The notes under the pieces were generated by a model. The model saw only the letters and a list, made by a program, of their open reading frames with translations, had not been told where the DNA came from and did not search any database. From assembly GCA_963971575.1 (NCBI GenBank), contig OZ020616.1:32964306-33028305 (forward strand): 64,000 nucleotides of DNA. Direction: 5' to 3'. This document shows, piece by piece, positions 50,001-57,199 of the stretch; the stretch's first letter is position 1; every line of letters begins with the position of its first letter. The translations under genes and the position numbers were made by a program. This stretch comes from Liopterus haemorrhoidalis (taxonomy: Eukaryota > Arthropoda > Insecta > Coleoptera > Dytiscidae).

Positions 50001-52363
50001 TTCTATTTTGGGGTTGAGGACTGAGGACCTTTTTTTGCTCATCAGTTCTAGTTTGAGAGTGAAGACCTTTTTTTTTGCTCATCACTTCTATTTTGGAAGT
50101 GAGGACCTTTTTTTTGCTCCTCACTACTATTTTGGGAGAGAGTTTGTTTATAAACATTTTGAAAAATTTTGATGTACATTTTATTAGGTTCTCCCGCTTT
50201 TTGAGTCTTAATCCCGAATTTTTTATATTTATTTGGTAAAAATCCCGATTTGGTAAAATAATAATCTGGCAACCCGGTCGTCAATATACCGTAGCGAAGC
50301 ACGGGTGCTCAGCTAGTGTATAATATATGCGAATGTGTGTGAAAGCCAAATAAGAATGGATATGTATGAGGATATATATATTTGATTTGTGATAATTTAT
50401 TGAAGAAAATCGTCTGAACAAGTCGGTCAGAAGTCAATCAGAATGGTCAGAAACATTAAACAATCTCATTCTCTTTGGAGAAGGTATCTCGGATTGAAGA
50501 ATTGAACCTTTTGGCTGATGTAACCGGACTCGAACTCTGTCGGAAGTAAGTAAAAGTATTACTGTATTTTTCGAGTAATGTGTTATTTCAAAGTCTAGGT
50601 ATTCTTTTTTTATACGGGTATGAAATTTAATCTCTTTACTTTCAGCCGTTTAGCCACAATATCTACTGACAGACAGACAGACATCCTGACGACAGCCATA
50701 TAGACCGCAGATAAACATGTGTATAAGTGATGGATATAGTTCACGTGAATACTGATGCGATACTGAGGACTGGGGCTGTAATATGAACCGGTTAACTTTT
50801 GATCTAATAAGTGTTGCGATTTGTGAGAAAATGATATAAGCTAACCTTTAACATGTTTCAAGTCATACAGTAACTTCTGGCATCAGTCACATCTTCGCTA
50901 CACTTACTAAGGGTACGTGTTTGTTTTTCGACTCTTCAAAAAAGAAAATGGTGATTGATGGTAATATGAAGCAGATTCTATATCCAGTTTTATATCCCCA
51001 ATACCTATTTTGAACAAGAAGAAGTCAAACAGAGGTCGAAAATCACTTTCACCAACTGTTCTCACTACATCTCCATATAAAAATGTTTTAACAGGGTCAT
51101 TGGAAAAGAAAACACCAGTTGAAAAAGCAAATGGAAAAAATAAAATACAGAAAAATAATAAATTTGGAAACAACACTGGTTCAAAAATGCCTACAACACT
51201 GCAGAAATAGAAGAATATTCCAAAAGTAATCGAAAACTTTTTACTAAGAGAAAGAGAGAAGAAGAAATAGAAAGTTCGAGCAATGAAACCCTCAGCTTGT
51301 CTTCTGGAAGCTCATCAGTCGAAGAACTGATTGGACAGAAAGCTCCCGAAAAAGATGTTGATTGTATCTTCTGTTCTGAGACGTTTAATAGCTCAAAAGT
51401 GGGAGAACTTTGAATTCAATGTGCAATGTGTAAAGAATGGGCTCATGTCTTATGCAGATTTGCGAAAGTGATGTCTTCATTTGTGACTTTTTTCCAAAAT
51501 ACACTTTTTGACATCAGTTTGCAAAAAAGGTCCTGGTTTCTAAAGAGATTCGTTTTCACTTAAAATAACTAGAGATACATTATTACAAATCTATAAGCTA
51601 CCACTTAAAGCTTTCATTTATACAATTATTACATTTACATTAACGGTTTTCCTAGAAAAATAAAAAGTGGTGCATATTCCCACCTTCTCCCCTATCTATT
51701 TCACACAATTATTCTATGTAAGCTATCAATAACATATTTGGACTTATCCTGCCAACGTACGTCCGTAGAGGATAATAACCGGGTAATTGTGTCAGGTATC
51801 CAGATATTTTTAATTGTCGTCATTTCTAGTAGGTAGGTATACTTATGAAACACTAAAAAAGCAATGCAAAGCTAGTTAATAGTAATAAAACCTTCTTTTT
51901 TTGACAAATGTTGGTTGATAATTATTTAACAAACATAAAACATTTTAAGTTATGGCTCGAGAATTAATTTATTTAGGGATATTTAACACGTTTACAGAAT
52001 AGTACGGAGAATAATGTTTTTTTATTAGCCAGTTCACTGGTATTTAGACAAATTATGTAACCAGTACAGATCTTGGCGCTAACAAATGTTTTATTGGCAT
52101 TTAATAATTTCCTAGAAGCCTTTGGAAATTGTGTAAATTCCACTAATACTTATTCAGTGGCTAATGGTAATTCATTGGTCAATATATTTTCATTACTTAC
52201 TCAATTAAAGGGCTGGCTGCTGTTAAGATATATCTATTGTTAATAAGCACTCCGTTAACAGAAATGTTATGGCGTAATCTTACTGTGGCCAACCATGGAA
52301 ACTCATGTCCTCCAATGTACTCCCCGCCACGCATTTTTCCTTCTCGATTTGGCAAACCGCATC
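31193..52363 (-). CDS. Serine protease homolog gene (catalytically dead), five exons
   Basis: This is the main host gene, reconstructed from five minus-strand exons: 52201-52363, 42130-42335, 39517-39728, 32321-32378 and 31193-31320. The junction phases agree (2, 1, 0, 1) and every intron has GT and AG ends. The product is a chymotrypsin-fold domain of about 255 residues. Visible landmarks in order are a linker Cys (CGLPNRE), the domain start MRGGEYIGGHEFPW, YILTAASPLIE where active enzymes have AAHC, HDLALL holding the triad Asp, and SDVGGP where active enzymes have GDSGGP. His57 and Ser195 are therefore replaced by Ser and Val, and the usual R-IVGG activation site reads KMRGG. Secreted homologs of this kind act as cofactors or decoys in insect immune and clotting cascades; that role here is inference. 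The N-terminal exon or exons are not certain. Introns of 9.9, 2.4, 7.2 and 1.0 kb are packed with transposons. Confidence 0.88.
31640..31840 (+). repeat. Dispersed repeat end with CAGA microsatellite
   Basis: AACCGATTTTTACCAAAAG and GAAGTTTCATAAAAATCC are followed by a run of about fifteen CAGA units (31771-31834). This is the layout of a SINE or LINE 3' end with CAGACAGA tails that also occurs near 3960, 6280, 40740 and 50670 in this window. It lies in the last intron of the protease homolog. Frames through the run are artefacts. Confidence 0.6.
31965..32290 (+). repeat. SINE-like repeat S2, copy 1
   Basis: This copy starts near GCAGGGCCGCCGCG, has a B-box-like GGGTTCGATTCTA at 32083-32095, and ends with GAATATCCTTGG and GTCCATTTTGATGAG. 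The same order occurs in inverted orientation at 53160-53443. Its presence in the protease-homolog intron does not disturb splice sites. Being tRNA-derived is inferred only from the B-box. Confidence 0.6.
32321..32378 (-). CDS. Protease homolog exon: mutated Ser site
   Basis: This 58-nt exon begins after a TTTTATTTTAG acceptor and ends at a GTAATT donor, phase 0 in and phase 1 out. It encodes SDVGGPLMFRTHKGSYELIG. Active family members read GDSGGPL here, so the nucleophile Ser is Val and the first Gly is Ser. The rest (GGPLMF, YELIG) is well conserved, which argues against a random open frame. The exon was too short to be found by open-frame length alone. Confidence 0.85.
32687..34091. mobile_element. 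hAT insertion in protease-homolog intron, composite
   Basis: The termini CAGTGGCGTATCCA and the complement of CAGTGGCGCAGCCA lie between perfect copies of CATTGTAC (32679-32686 and 34092-34099). An extra hAT-like right end (complement of CAGTGGTGTATTCTG) lies inside at about 33476, next to a C-rich run. Relatives of the 32687-33476 part occur at about 52560-52737 and 58405-58727. No transposase was recognised. The element lies about 300 bp from the exon at 32321-32378. Confidence 0.8.
34100..35188. other. Intron DNA, nothing recognised
   Basis: AT-rich sequence. CAGGTCCAGCTCAAGGGTAC at 34448 looks like a hAT terminus but no partner was found. Confidence 0.4.
35189..35721. mobile_element. MITE-like element with GCCTGGGC ends
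   Basis: The ends GCCTGGGCTACACCTGC and the complement of GCCTGGGCCACACTTGC are inverted repeats of 17 bp with two mismatches. Subterminal CATCTATCG-type words recur in both halves, and GC content is raised. A target duplication is not clear, so the superfamily is unassigned. The open frame inside (35251-35484) resembles nothing known. Confidence 0.6.
36160..36895 (-). pseudogene. LINE reverse transcriptase fragment in intron
   Basis: The minus strand reads KIEKILLQQLIEHFENN, DSQFGFRAIFVKDTSNAI, VLTKAFDCVPHDLLIIKLSW, LLKSYLSNKKQYVWTNGQ, IKSGVPQGSILEPLLFIIYI and ILYAADTTI. After one stop and a shift it gives MKFLGVVIGANLNWEKY. These are the RT boxes of a CR1/L2/jockey-superclade element. The YADD active site has become YAAD, losing one of the two catalytic Asp residues. 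Both ends are truncated. Confidence 0.82.
37165..37830. mobile_element. hAT element with nested hAT MITE
   Basis: AAGGTGACCATACG on the left and the complement of AAACTGACCATTTT on the right lie between perfect copies of CATTTGCT (37157-37164 and 37831-37838). CAG at the extreme ends has decayed. The interior is non-coding and contains the element 37516-37775. Confidence 0.72.
37516..37775. mobile_element. Nested hAT MITE
   Basis: The termini CAGGCGCGCAC and the complement of CAGACGTGCAC are flanked by TGCCGGAG (37508-37515) and TGCTTGAG (37776-37783), six of eight matching. A GGGGGG/CCCCCC-rich right end is typical of these hAT MITEs. Confidence 0.65.
38329..39175. repeat. Tandem duplication with 472-bp period
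   Basis: The block 38329-38700 recurs at 38801-39175 with only scattered changes. Both contain CTCCCTAATAGTTAT, TTGGTGATTTCCAAGTTA and GTAACACGGTGCAAG. Each also holds a small internal array of ATTTTGACATTAA units. The minus-strand open frames in each are shadows of the repeat. It lies in the third intron of the protease homolog, 340 bp from exon 39517-39728. Confidence 0.85.
39517..39728 (-). CDS. Protease homolog exon: GW loop to S1 pocket
   Basis: This 212-nt exon enters in phase 1 (acceptor TGTAG) and leaves in phase 0 at a GTAAGG donor. It encodes GKVAIAVGWSEE (normally GWG), LPVLGHEEC, and GVVGGPSYICP just before the active-site Ser segment. Reading through the donor gives a stop eight codons later (39496-39498), which would truncate the domain. 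The spliced version is preferred because the next exon at 32321-32378 fits in phase and completes the family C-terminus. The residue at the position that sets trypsin specificity (189) appears to be Tyr. Confidence 0.85.
39850..39966 (-). repeat. tRNA-derived SINE S1, copy 1
   Basis: On the minus strand an A-box TAGTGTAGTGG (39945-39955) and a B-box GGTTCAAATCC (39902-39912) sit at tRNA spacing, followed by CAGGCATGGAATTTTC and TATTGTCCTTGC. A second copy at 55895-55995 shares both boxes and the same downstream sequence, which marks a SINE and not a tRNA gene. Confidence 0.8.
40675..40780 (+). repeat. Retroposon 3' end remnant
   Basis: CTGTACCAAATTTGGTTAAA, GTTTGGCTTTGCATAGC and AACAAACAGACATTCG follow the common layout of insect SINE or RTE-type 3' ends (CCAAATTT, then a CAAACAGAC run). 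No coding part is attached. Confidence 0.45.
40879..41050. repeat. Two TA microsatellites
   Basis: Runs of about 17 and 24 TA units occur at 40880-40914 and 41003-41050. The second abuts the pogo-like element at 41051, which is consistent with insertion into TA-rich target sequence. Confidence 0.9.
41051..41636. mobile_element. pogo/Tigger-like non-autonomous element
   Basis: The ends CAGTCGATTCCGCTTATTTG and the complement of CAGACGATTCCGATTAATTG are inverted repeats flanked by TA. CCCAATTAAG and CCAAATAAGC words recur inside both ends, as in Tigger-type subterminal repeats. A short CAGACGATGA fragment right after it (41657) may be a second broken terminus. No protein is encoded. Confidence 0.75.
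42130..42335 (-). CDS. Protease homolog exon: triad Asp
   Basis: This 206-nt exon joins the previous one in phase 2 (acceptor TATAG) and leaves in phase 1 (donor GTAAAA). It opens with YSPHDLKVTLG, the usual continuation after the His loop in this family. It contains IEVIKIHPDFN, the Asp segment RIHDLALLKV and ends ISPICLPFK. The frame is open throughout and the triad Asp is kept. A pogo-like element lies immediately upstream in the intron, starting about 400 bp away. Confidence 0.88.
42946..43226 (+). pseudogene. CENP-B/pogo-type HTH remnant
   Basis: After an ATG at 42946 and frame changes the sequence reads EVIRRMESGGKRPDVCRIM, then NLPPSTVTTIMKNTDEIKQS and VNAKNASTSPK. This is the N-terminal helix-turn-helix found in Tigger/pogo transposases and CENP-B. 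Stops and shifts prevent function. The mariner insertion ends it. Confidence 0.7.
43228..44514 (+). mobile_element. Full-length Mos1-type mariner
   Basis: Inverted ends containing AGGTCTACAAGTATGAAATG and continuing GCGGATTTT are flanked by TA (43226-43227 and 44515-44516). The length of about 1287 bp equals that of canonical Mos1-group (mauritiana) elements. The coding region is collinear and complete apart from point mutations. Confidence 0.88.
43390..44436 (+). pseudogene. Mos1-type mariner transposase, two inactivating changes
   Basis: The frame runs 348 codons with one in-frame TGA at 43909-43911, where the family has the Trp of a KKSWVNPG motif (TGG to TGA). The N-terminal HTH (YRLLREAYGEYAPSQDTCER), second HTH (QLAEQLGVSQQAVSNRLREM), WVPHALNE, VIVLHDNAPSHKAK and AYSPDLAPSDYHLF are all present. 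The first catalytic Asp of the TGDEKW motif is Val (TGVEKW); the other two Asp are kept. The frame is otherwise intact from ATG at 43390 to TAA, so this copy is very young. Confidence 0.9.
44820..45770 (+). pseudogene. LINE ORF2 C-terminal fragment with an internal insertion
   Basis: 44820-45118 reads VKDLGIYFDKKLKFDHHVDK, RSCKHFKSQNSLKMLFKSLV and CSRLEYNSVIWNP, the region after the RT domain. The reading resumes at 45585-45770 with YNNCLAKFTLCTLEHRRIKL and NFIYKIVNNMID, ending HNC and TAA. About 460 bp in between (45119-45584), with TCGCGAAAATTTTCGA, an ATT microsatellite at about 45492-45515 and a T run, look inserted and are of unknown type. Confidence 0.7.
46290..49560 (+). repeat. About eleven tandem 290-bp repeats in the Helitron
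   Basis: The marker CAACCCCTAAAGGGGTGAAT occurs at 46515, 46805, 47096, 47387, 47677, 47968, 48257 (variant), 48553, 48842, 49124 and 49519, so the period is 288-296 bp until the last, divergent units. Each unit has two related hairpin-forming blocks (CCCCTAAAGGGG and CCCTAAAGGGTGAAAAGGGG), about 145 bp apart, plus GATATCGACTTGG, CATCCCGTCGTATTTCCTG and TTTTGGCACATAGG. The short minus-strand open frames at 46825-47016 and 47697-47888 are the same chance frame in two units. Confidence 0.92.
49937..50277. mobile_element. hAT MITE inside the Helitron 3' end
   Basis: The termini CAGGGTTGCGCGGG and the complement of CCGGGTTGCCAG lie between perfect copies of TCGTCAAT (49929-49936 and 50278-50285). 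It contains three units of a roughly 48-bp repeat with GAGGACCTTTTTTTGCTC (49990-50145). The same unit occurs in the element at 53452-53869. Confidence 0.88.
50990..51530 (+). pseudogene. Tail of a pogo/jerky-type transposase with zinc finger
   Basis: The plus strand reads KKSNRGRKSLSPTVLTTSPY, then a low-complexity Lys/Asn linker, and after frame changes DCIFCSETFNSSKVGEL and QCAMCKEWAHVLCRFA. Insect pogo-type transposases commonly end in an SNRGRK-SxVLTxSPYK segment followed by a PHD-like C-C-C-C-W-H-C finger, which this matches. No catalytic domain precedes it. It may be the far end of a larger lost element. Confidence 0.6.
52201..52363 (-). CDS. Protease homolog exon: domain start and mutated His site
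   Basis: This 163-nt exon enters in phase 1 and leaves in phase 2, with donor GTAAGT. It encodes the Cys that usually tethers the light chain (CGLPNRE), the position of the activation site (KMRGGEYIGG) and HEFPWLATV. It ends in NGVLINNRYILTAASPLI, where active family members read CGGSLI and LTAAHC. Both Cys residues of that loop and the catalytic His are gone. The acceptor AG lies just before the Cys-Gly-Leu-Pro codons and its pyrimidine tract is only moderate, so a different upstream boundary is possible. Confidence 0.85.
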
Positions 52364-52559
52364 CTTCACAATGAGAGTAATGTCATTAATTTTTATTAAT
52401 AAGTAGTATATATTAGGTATATGATGAGGTTAACTTACGACATCGGCATGATATAAAGTCATTCAGCAATTTTAGGAGACTATGTTTAATTGGTCTCTTT
52501 ATTATAGCCTGTGAAATATAAATGAATTAGTTATTAAAGTATAGTACGAGGGATGTCCA

Positions 52560-52737
52560 AAAAGTGAAAAATGTTTAAAATTGCCCTCGACCCACATGAG
52601 TTTGATACTCCTGCTGTAGGATATTGATATAAATATCAAAAACAAACAAAAAAGATGATAATTTAATTCTTTACTGATTAAAAAATAAGTGATTGTTAAG
52701 TCACGTGCCCCCAGTGCTCCCCCCCATATACGCAACT
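52560..52737 (+). repeat. Fragment related to the 32.7-kb hAT family
   Basis: GAGTTTGATACTCCTGCTG and GGATATTGATATAAATATC, then GTGATTGTTAA and a terminus CCCCATATACGCAACTG match the order seen at 32905-33476 and, reversed, at 58405-58727. It lies only 200 bp upstream of exon 52201-52363. The 77-codon minus-strand frame over it is a shadow. Confidence 0.6.
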
Positions 52738-53159
52738 GATTTCTACACTAGCTTAAAAATGATTTCTATATCCGCCCTAGTGTAGGAATGCATTTTCATA
52801 TTTTTTTAAGTAAATTAGTCATCGAAATTGTGACAACATTTATTAAAACGGATTACAAAAATTTTATTATAAAGGTTTCATTTGTCTTACATATTGCATA
52901 TAATAATTTCTTTACAGCATTCCAAAGGGCTATGTAAATCGAGCAACAATAACATTATTATTTCGATATTTCGGAATTTAATTTTAAATTAAATTTGTCT
53001 AAAATGTCATTAAATGTTATTTACACTTGTTTTTTGCAGCCTTTTGAATGACCATAGAAAAATATTGTATGCCACACGTAAGAAAAATAGGTTAAATGTG
53101 ATTTACAGAACTAGCCTTCACCTCTTAAGCTAATGACATCCATTTCTTTACTTTTTGCA

Positions 53160-53443
53160 TAGATAACTATGTACACTCGTCAAAATGGTCCAAGGATATT
53201 CAGAACCCAATGAAGTCAAGTAAAGAATGTTCATTTGTTACCCCCCCCAGCAATAGCATATATTAGCCTCGCGTGAGTCAATCGCCCGTGTGCAGTCATT
53301 TACAAGACCGCCTCCCATTAGAATCGAACCCAAATCGCGCAGGGCTGCAAACTTTTATCAACACTTGCAGCATTTCGGCTCGAGCAAGGGTGTTGCCACA
53401 AATACCCACAAACGAGCGGCCTACACCTAGACGGCGGTCCTGC
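53160..53443 (-). repeat. S2 SINE-like repeat, copy 2 (inverted)
   Basis: Read on the minus strand it begins GCAGGACCGCCGTC, has GGGTTCGATTCTAATGGGAG (B-box-like, about 53313-53332) and ends GAATATCCTTGGACCATTTT. This is the order of copy 1 at 31965-32290. Open frames on both strands here are incidental. Confidence 0.6.
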
Positions 53444-53451
53444 CTCGACTC

Positions 53452-53869
53452 TAGGAATGACGAGAATTAAAAATTTCTGGAACCGGGTACCCGCCACAAT
53501 TACCCGGATAATACCCACTACCCGTTAATTACCCACTACCCGTTAATTACCCGCTACCCGTTAATTACCCGCTACAAAATTTGGAAATACAGTACATATT
53601 TCAATTTTTCAATTTTGTCAATCTCCAAAATATAAGTAATGAGCAAAAAAAGGTCCTCACTTCCAAAATCAAAGTGATGAGCAAAAAAAGGTCCTCACCT
53701 CAACTGGTACCCGTTAATTACCCGCTACCCATTAATACCCACTACCCGTTAATTACCCGTTAGTTAACGGGTAATGGGTAGATGACGGGTAGCGAGTACT
53801 CAAACTCGGAAGCGAGTAGAACTTTAACGGGTCGGGTAGCGGGTACCCGGGTACCCGACGTCATTCCTA
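53452..53869. mobile_element. hAT-like element made of ACCCGTTAATT minisatellite
   Basis: The ends TAGGAATGACG and its complement are flanked by CTCGACTC and CTCCACAC (six of eight alike). Inside, ACCCGTTAATTACCCGCT units run in tandem at 53510-53575 and 53705-53762 and in inverted orientation at 53763-53860, with KpnI-like GGTACCC words. Between the arrays are two units of the GAGCAAAAAAAGGTCCTCAC repeat shared with the MITE at 49937-50277. hAT membership is inferred from the possible 8-bp duplication. Confidence 0.6.
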
Positions 53870-53877
53870 CTCCACAC

Positions 53878-55244
53878 CATTAATTAAGTCTTACAAAATG
53901 ATAAACAAACATTTCTTTCCCAACTTCATCAAATATCCCTGAGCCATTTTTATTTATTTATTCGTTTGATCTACAGTCGTGAAGCCAATTACAGAAAAAA
54001 TAATATTAATATTGAATTTTTACATAGTCACCAATTAGATACTTGTCATACCTTGTGACGAGTTTTTGGATATTTTGTAAAAAAACATGTAACAATAAAT
54101 TTTGATCTAAAAACAGATGAATATTGAATGGCAGAAATAGTGTTAAAAAACAATTTACTGAACCTACTTCACATGGGGCGAAATTTTCATAAGATTGTTC
54201 ATGGTAAAAATCAATAAAAATTCATTTAAAGTACCGAATACTCTGTGAAACTCACTCTGTATCAGCCCAGGCCATACTGTAGCCGATTAGACAAGAAATG
54301 GCACCGATGGTTGATCTTTGTAAGGTTTATACTTTGTGGACTACCCTCGTATAAAGCTAAATCTGTAACACGATACTTCCACATCAAGATTTCACTCTAA
54401 CGCAGTATACAGATTTGCAGCAATCCTTGCACAACAATACGACAGAAGAAATATATACGCGATCTTCACAAATATAATGTGCGAGAGAAAAATACACTAT
54501 CTTTGTGCGTTATATATAAAGCTGGTATTCAAAGCTGGAATGGAGTCGTATCTGTATGCTTATTACCTTGATAAACACTGTTGCCACCCGTTTGTAAATT
54601 TATGGATTTCTTGTAAAAAATAACCAAAAATCACTGTCCAAATTTACCGTCAATCATATGAGAGATGAATAGTGACTTGAAGAAATTCTACAGCTTTAGA
54701 GTGTAAGTATTTGTGTCGAACCCCCCTGTTAATCTCATTACCTCTTCCTGATCTAGGGTCGTTGTGATTGGCGTGTGTAACAAGTAATAATTGAATTTCA
54801 CCTCACTATTATTATCATATACGTAGATTTCCCTACCCTGTTTTGTGAATACGCCTGTCAAACCCGACCGAGTGCAGGCACGACGCAAACTTTATATGAC
54901 TTCGGAATCTGGACGACAGATATGTCATAGTACGTCTAACTATCTATTTATAAAAATAATTTGTCAATTTTGTCAATATACAGAACAAAATCCCGCCTGT
55001 AATGGAGCCTTTGTACTACAAAACACGGTTCTGTATAATATGCAATTTTATAAGAGCATAACTAACGTGTTCAAGCGCTAGCTAACAGTAGTTTATTCTC
55101 AAATAGTATTAATTTATTGAACTGAATGACTATAGTGATAGTCGCCTATAATTTAAGAGCAACAACTTTAGGGCAGATATTATTTTTAAGTGCAATAAAG
55201 CATGTAAAACAAGTGCATCTACTGAGTACTTATTTAATGCTTAC
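53878..55244. other. No recognised gene
   Basis: AT-rich DNA upstream of the protease-homolog exon 52201-52363. A 66-codon minus-strand frame at 54688-54888 (YVYDNNSEVKFNYYLLHTPI) resembles nothing known. TATACGAGGGTAGTCCACAA on the minus strand near 54350 looks like a mariner-type terminus without partner. If the protease homolog uses the signal exon at 55.3 kb, its missing small exon should lie here; it was not found. Confidence 0.4.
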
Positions 55245-55304
55245 CTCATTCTGTGTAGGTAGAAATGTAAGGAACAAAACCACAAATATAAATTTCAATA
55301 CCAT
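55245..55304 (-). CDS. Candidate signal-peptide exon
   Basis: An ATG opens twenty codons that read as a classic signal peptide (MVLKFIFVVLFLTFLPTQNE) and stop exactly at a GTAAGC donor, phase 0. It lies 2.9 kb upstream of the first recognised exon of the protease homolog on the same strand and could be its first coding exon. The phases do not match directly: the next known exon needs phase 1. At least one small unrecognised exon would have to lie between, or this exon belongs to another gene or is chance. Confidence 0.45.
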
Positions 55305-55508
55305 ATTCAATGTAAACTTGCTTGGAGACCTGTTGATATAGTATGTTCGAATATGAATGACGGGACAATAATTACGGCTATGTTTAACAAAAATACCAGC
55401 ATGGTACTGATTCAATTTGCATCTTATAAATATAGTATTATTGGGAACATCACCAAAAACCAATAAAATCACACAAAAAGAAAAAACACAGTTAGCCCTT
55501 CCTTCTAG

Positions 55509-55709
55509 CTATACTCCAATGATTTTATTCAAGGCCTCAAAATAACCGTTTTCGATATTTTTTACTTCATCATTTGCAGAAACCAAGAATTGTCGACCAG
55601 TGTTTTTTTGAGGTTTTGGAATTGAAAATTTCTTATTCAATAGATCGTCAGCTAAATCAATTGGATAAGTAGATCTCTGTTCTTCTTCTTCAACCCATAA
55701 ATGGCCCAC
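55509..55709 (-). CDS. Unrecognised 66-codon open frame
   Basis: The frame has a balanced, protein-like composition: MGHLWVEEEEQRST, then PIDLADDLLNKKFSIPKPQK and SANDEVKNIENGYFEALNKI, ending in TAG. No family was recognised. The reading continues a few codons upstream (GEPTV) to near an AG dinucleotide, so it could be a terminal exon or the tail of a transposon protein. Composition is the only evidence that it is coding. Confidence 0.3.
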   Translation of the reverse strand: MGHLWVEEEEQRSTYPIDLADDLLNKKFSIPKPQKNTGRQFLVSANDEVKNIENGYFEALNKIIGV

Positions 55710-55894
55710 AGTAGGCTCACCGACCTATAGTTTTCAATACCGTACTGTTAATTTATATTCGACATGTGCCTTTCACTCCGAAGAGTGAATTATCAGGTCT
55801 ACATCTCCCTTGGTGACCTAATGAATGAAGGGAGATGTGAAGCTTTTAATTTGTATTTTATTTTTCTTAAATTATATTAAATGAGCATGAGGTG

Positions 55895-55995
55895 ATAAGG
55901 ACAATACAAATATCCATGTCCTGACTAGGATTCGAACCCTGGACCATTAACACGAATAGCAGGGTCGCTACCTCTGCGCTACCCAGGTCAGCAGT
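55895..55995 (-). repeat. tRNA-derived SINE S1, copy 2
   Basis: The minus strand has a perfect A-box TAGCGCAGAGG (55971-55981) and a perfect B-box GGTTCGAATCC (55928-55938), followed by CAGGACATGGATATTTG and TATTGTCCTTATC as in copy 1. The region between the boxes does not fold into a good anticodon arm, so it is a SINE. Confidence 0.8.
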
Positions 55996-57170
55996 AAGAT
56001 AGATAAAACATCACATTGTATAATAATAATAATTAATAATAATTCTTTATTTTCTCTATAGGATCATACAAATTGTAGAAATTAATAATGAAATGGATAT
56101 ATAGGTGGACACGTGAGTTATCCTGGTGAAAAAATAGTATATTATTATATGAGTTTTTTTTTATAAGACGATGTCAATTTTTAAAAATATCAAAGATACA
56201 AGTGTGACAACACGTCGTATAAAACGAGCATAATATACTTTGCATCACTTATTATATATTTTTTATAATTTTTTTATACTTTGCATCACTTATTATATAG
56301 AAATTTAAAAATTTCATTTAAAAAACTATTGGAATACAATCTAGGAATTTTTGTGAAATGCGGTCACCATAGATGTATAATAAAACAATTTCTATGAGTT
56401 ATCATAGAAATTTGTGTTAACAACACAACAGTAATTTGACAGATGCAAAACAACAAACTTTCTTTTTGAATTTTCTTAATAATAATATTATAAAATAATT
56501 ATCTAACATGGAAATACTTACAAATTGTATTAAATAAACATTTTAAAATATTTGAGGTTAACATTGACACGCCATAGACGAGTAGTACTGCTATTCTCTC
56601 AAAATAAAAAGTCACCAAAAACAGTTTAACAATAGCTTCTATTGTTAAACTATTTTCATTGTAACAATGATGTTATTGTGAACGCAAAGTATGAAAAAAA
56701 ATATTTTATTCTATGGAAAACCCTATCTCTTGTCACAATTTTTTCTCTAATATTTATCTTAAAGGTGCTGCACTCTCCCGTTATCATTTGACCCTTTAGC
56801 AGATAACCAATCAGTAATATCTTCTTACCATCTCAAAAAATGATACTCATAACTATTATTTGTCCATTGTTCTGATTGATGCTCAGTTCCTGGTGTGTAG
56901 TGATGGGCTTGAGCTTCATCAGTAGTTAAAAGCTGGCCAACTGTTACTTGGAGAACAAGTATAATAGCCAGTTTACATTTGATATTAAAAGAGCTAGTAG
57001 CTAGCTTTCTAGTTACAAAGATAATTACTATCCTAACAACATATATATATATGTATATGTATATATATATATTATTTATTTTCCGTAGGCCTTGCGGCGT
57101 TTAGGGCATTACAAAAAAATAACAAAAACTAAACTAAACTAAAATTAAATTAAATAAAATAACGTACAAT
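55996..57170. other. AT-rich DNA with a hairpin
   Basis: No gene was seen. At 56623-56651 a perfect inverted repeat has 13-bp arms (AGTTTAACAATAG) and a CTT loop. ACTTTGCATCACTTATTATATA is repeated about 45 bp apart (56235 and 56279). TA-rich microsatellite at 57040-57072 is followed by GCCTTGCGGCGTTTAGGG and a CTAAACTAAACTAAAATTAA run, the look of a retroposon tail. Confidence 0.5.
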
Positions 57171-57199
57171 ATGTATGTATAATTTACAATATTTTTTTA

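Larger units (their letters stand above)
46229..50316 (+). mobile_element. Non-autonomous Helitron with central tandem repeats
   Basis: The element starts TCTATATATATAAAAGCAAG between A and TC. It ends with a 5-bp-stem hairpin (AGCAC-GG-GTGCT, 50298-50309) followed closely by CTAG before T, which are the termini and A/T target of Helitrons. No Rep/helicase is encoded. The body is about eleven copies of a 290-bp repeat (listed separately), and a hAT MITE interrupts it just before the 3' end. It lies in the first recognised intron of the protease homolog. Confidence 0.85.
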
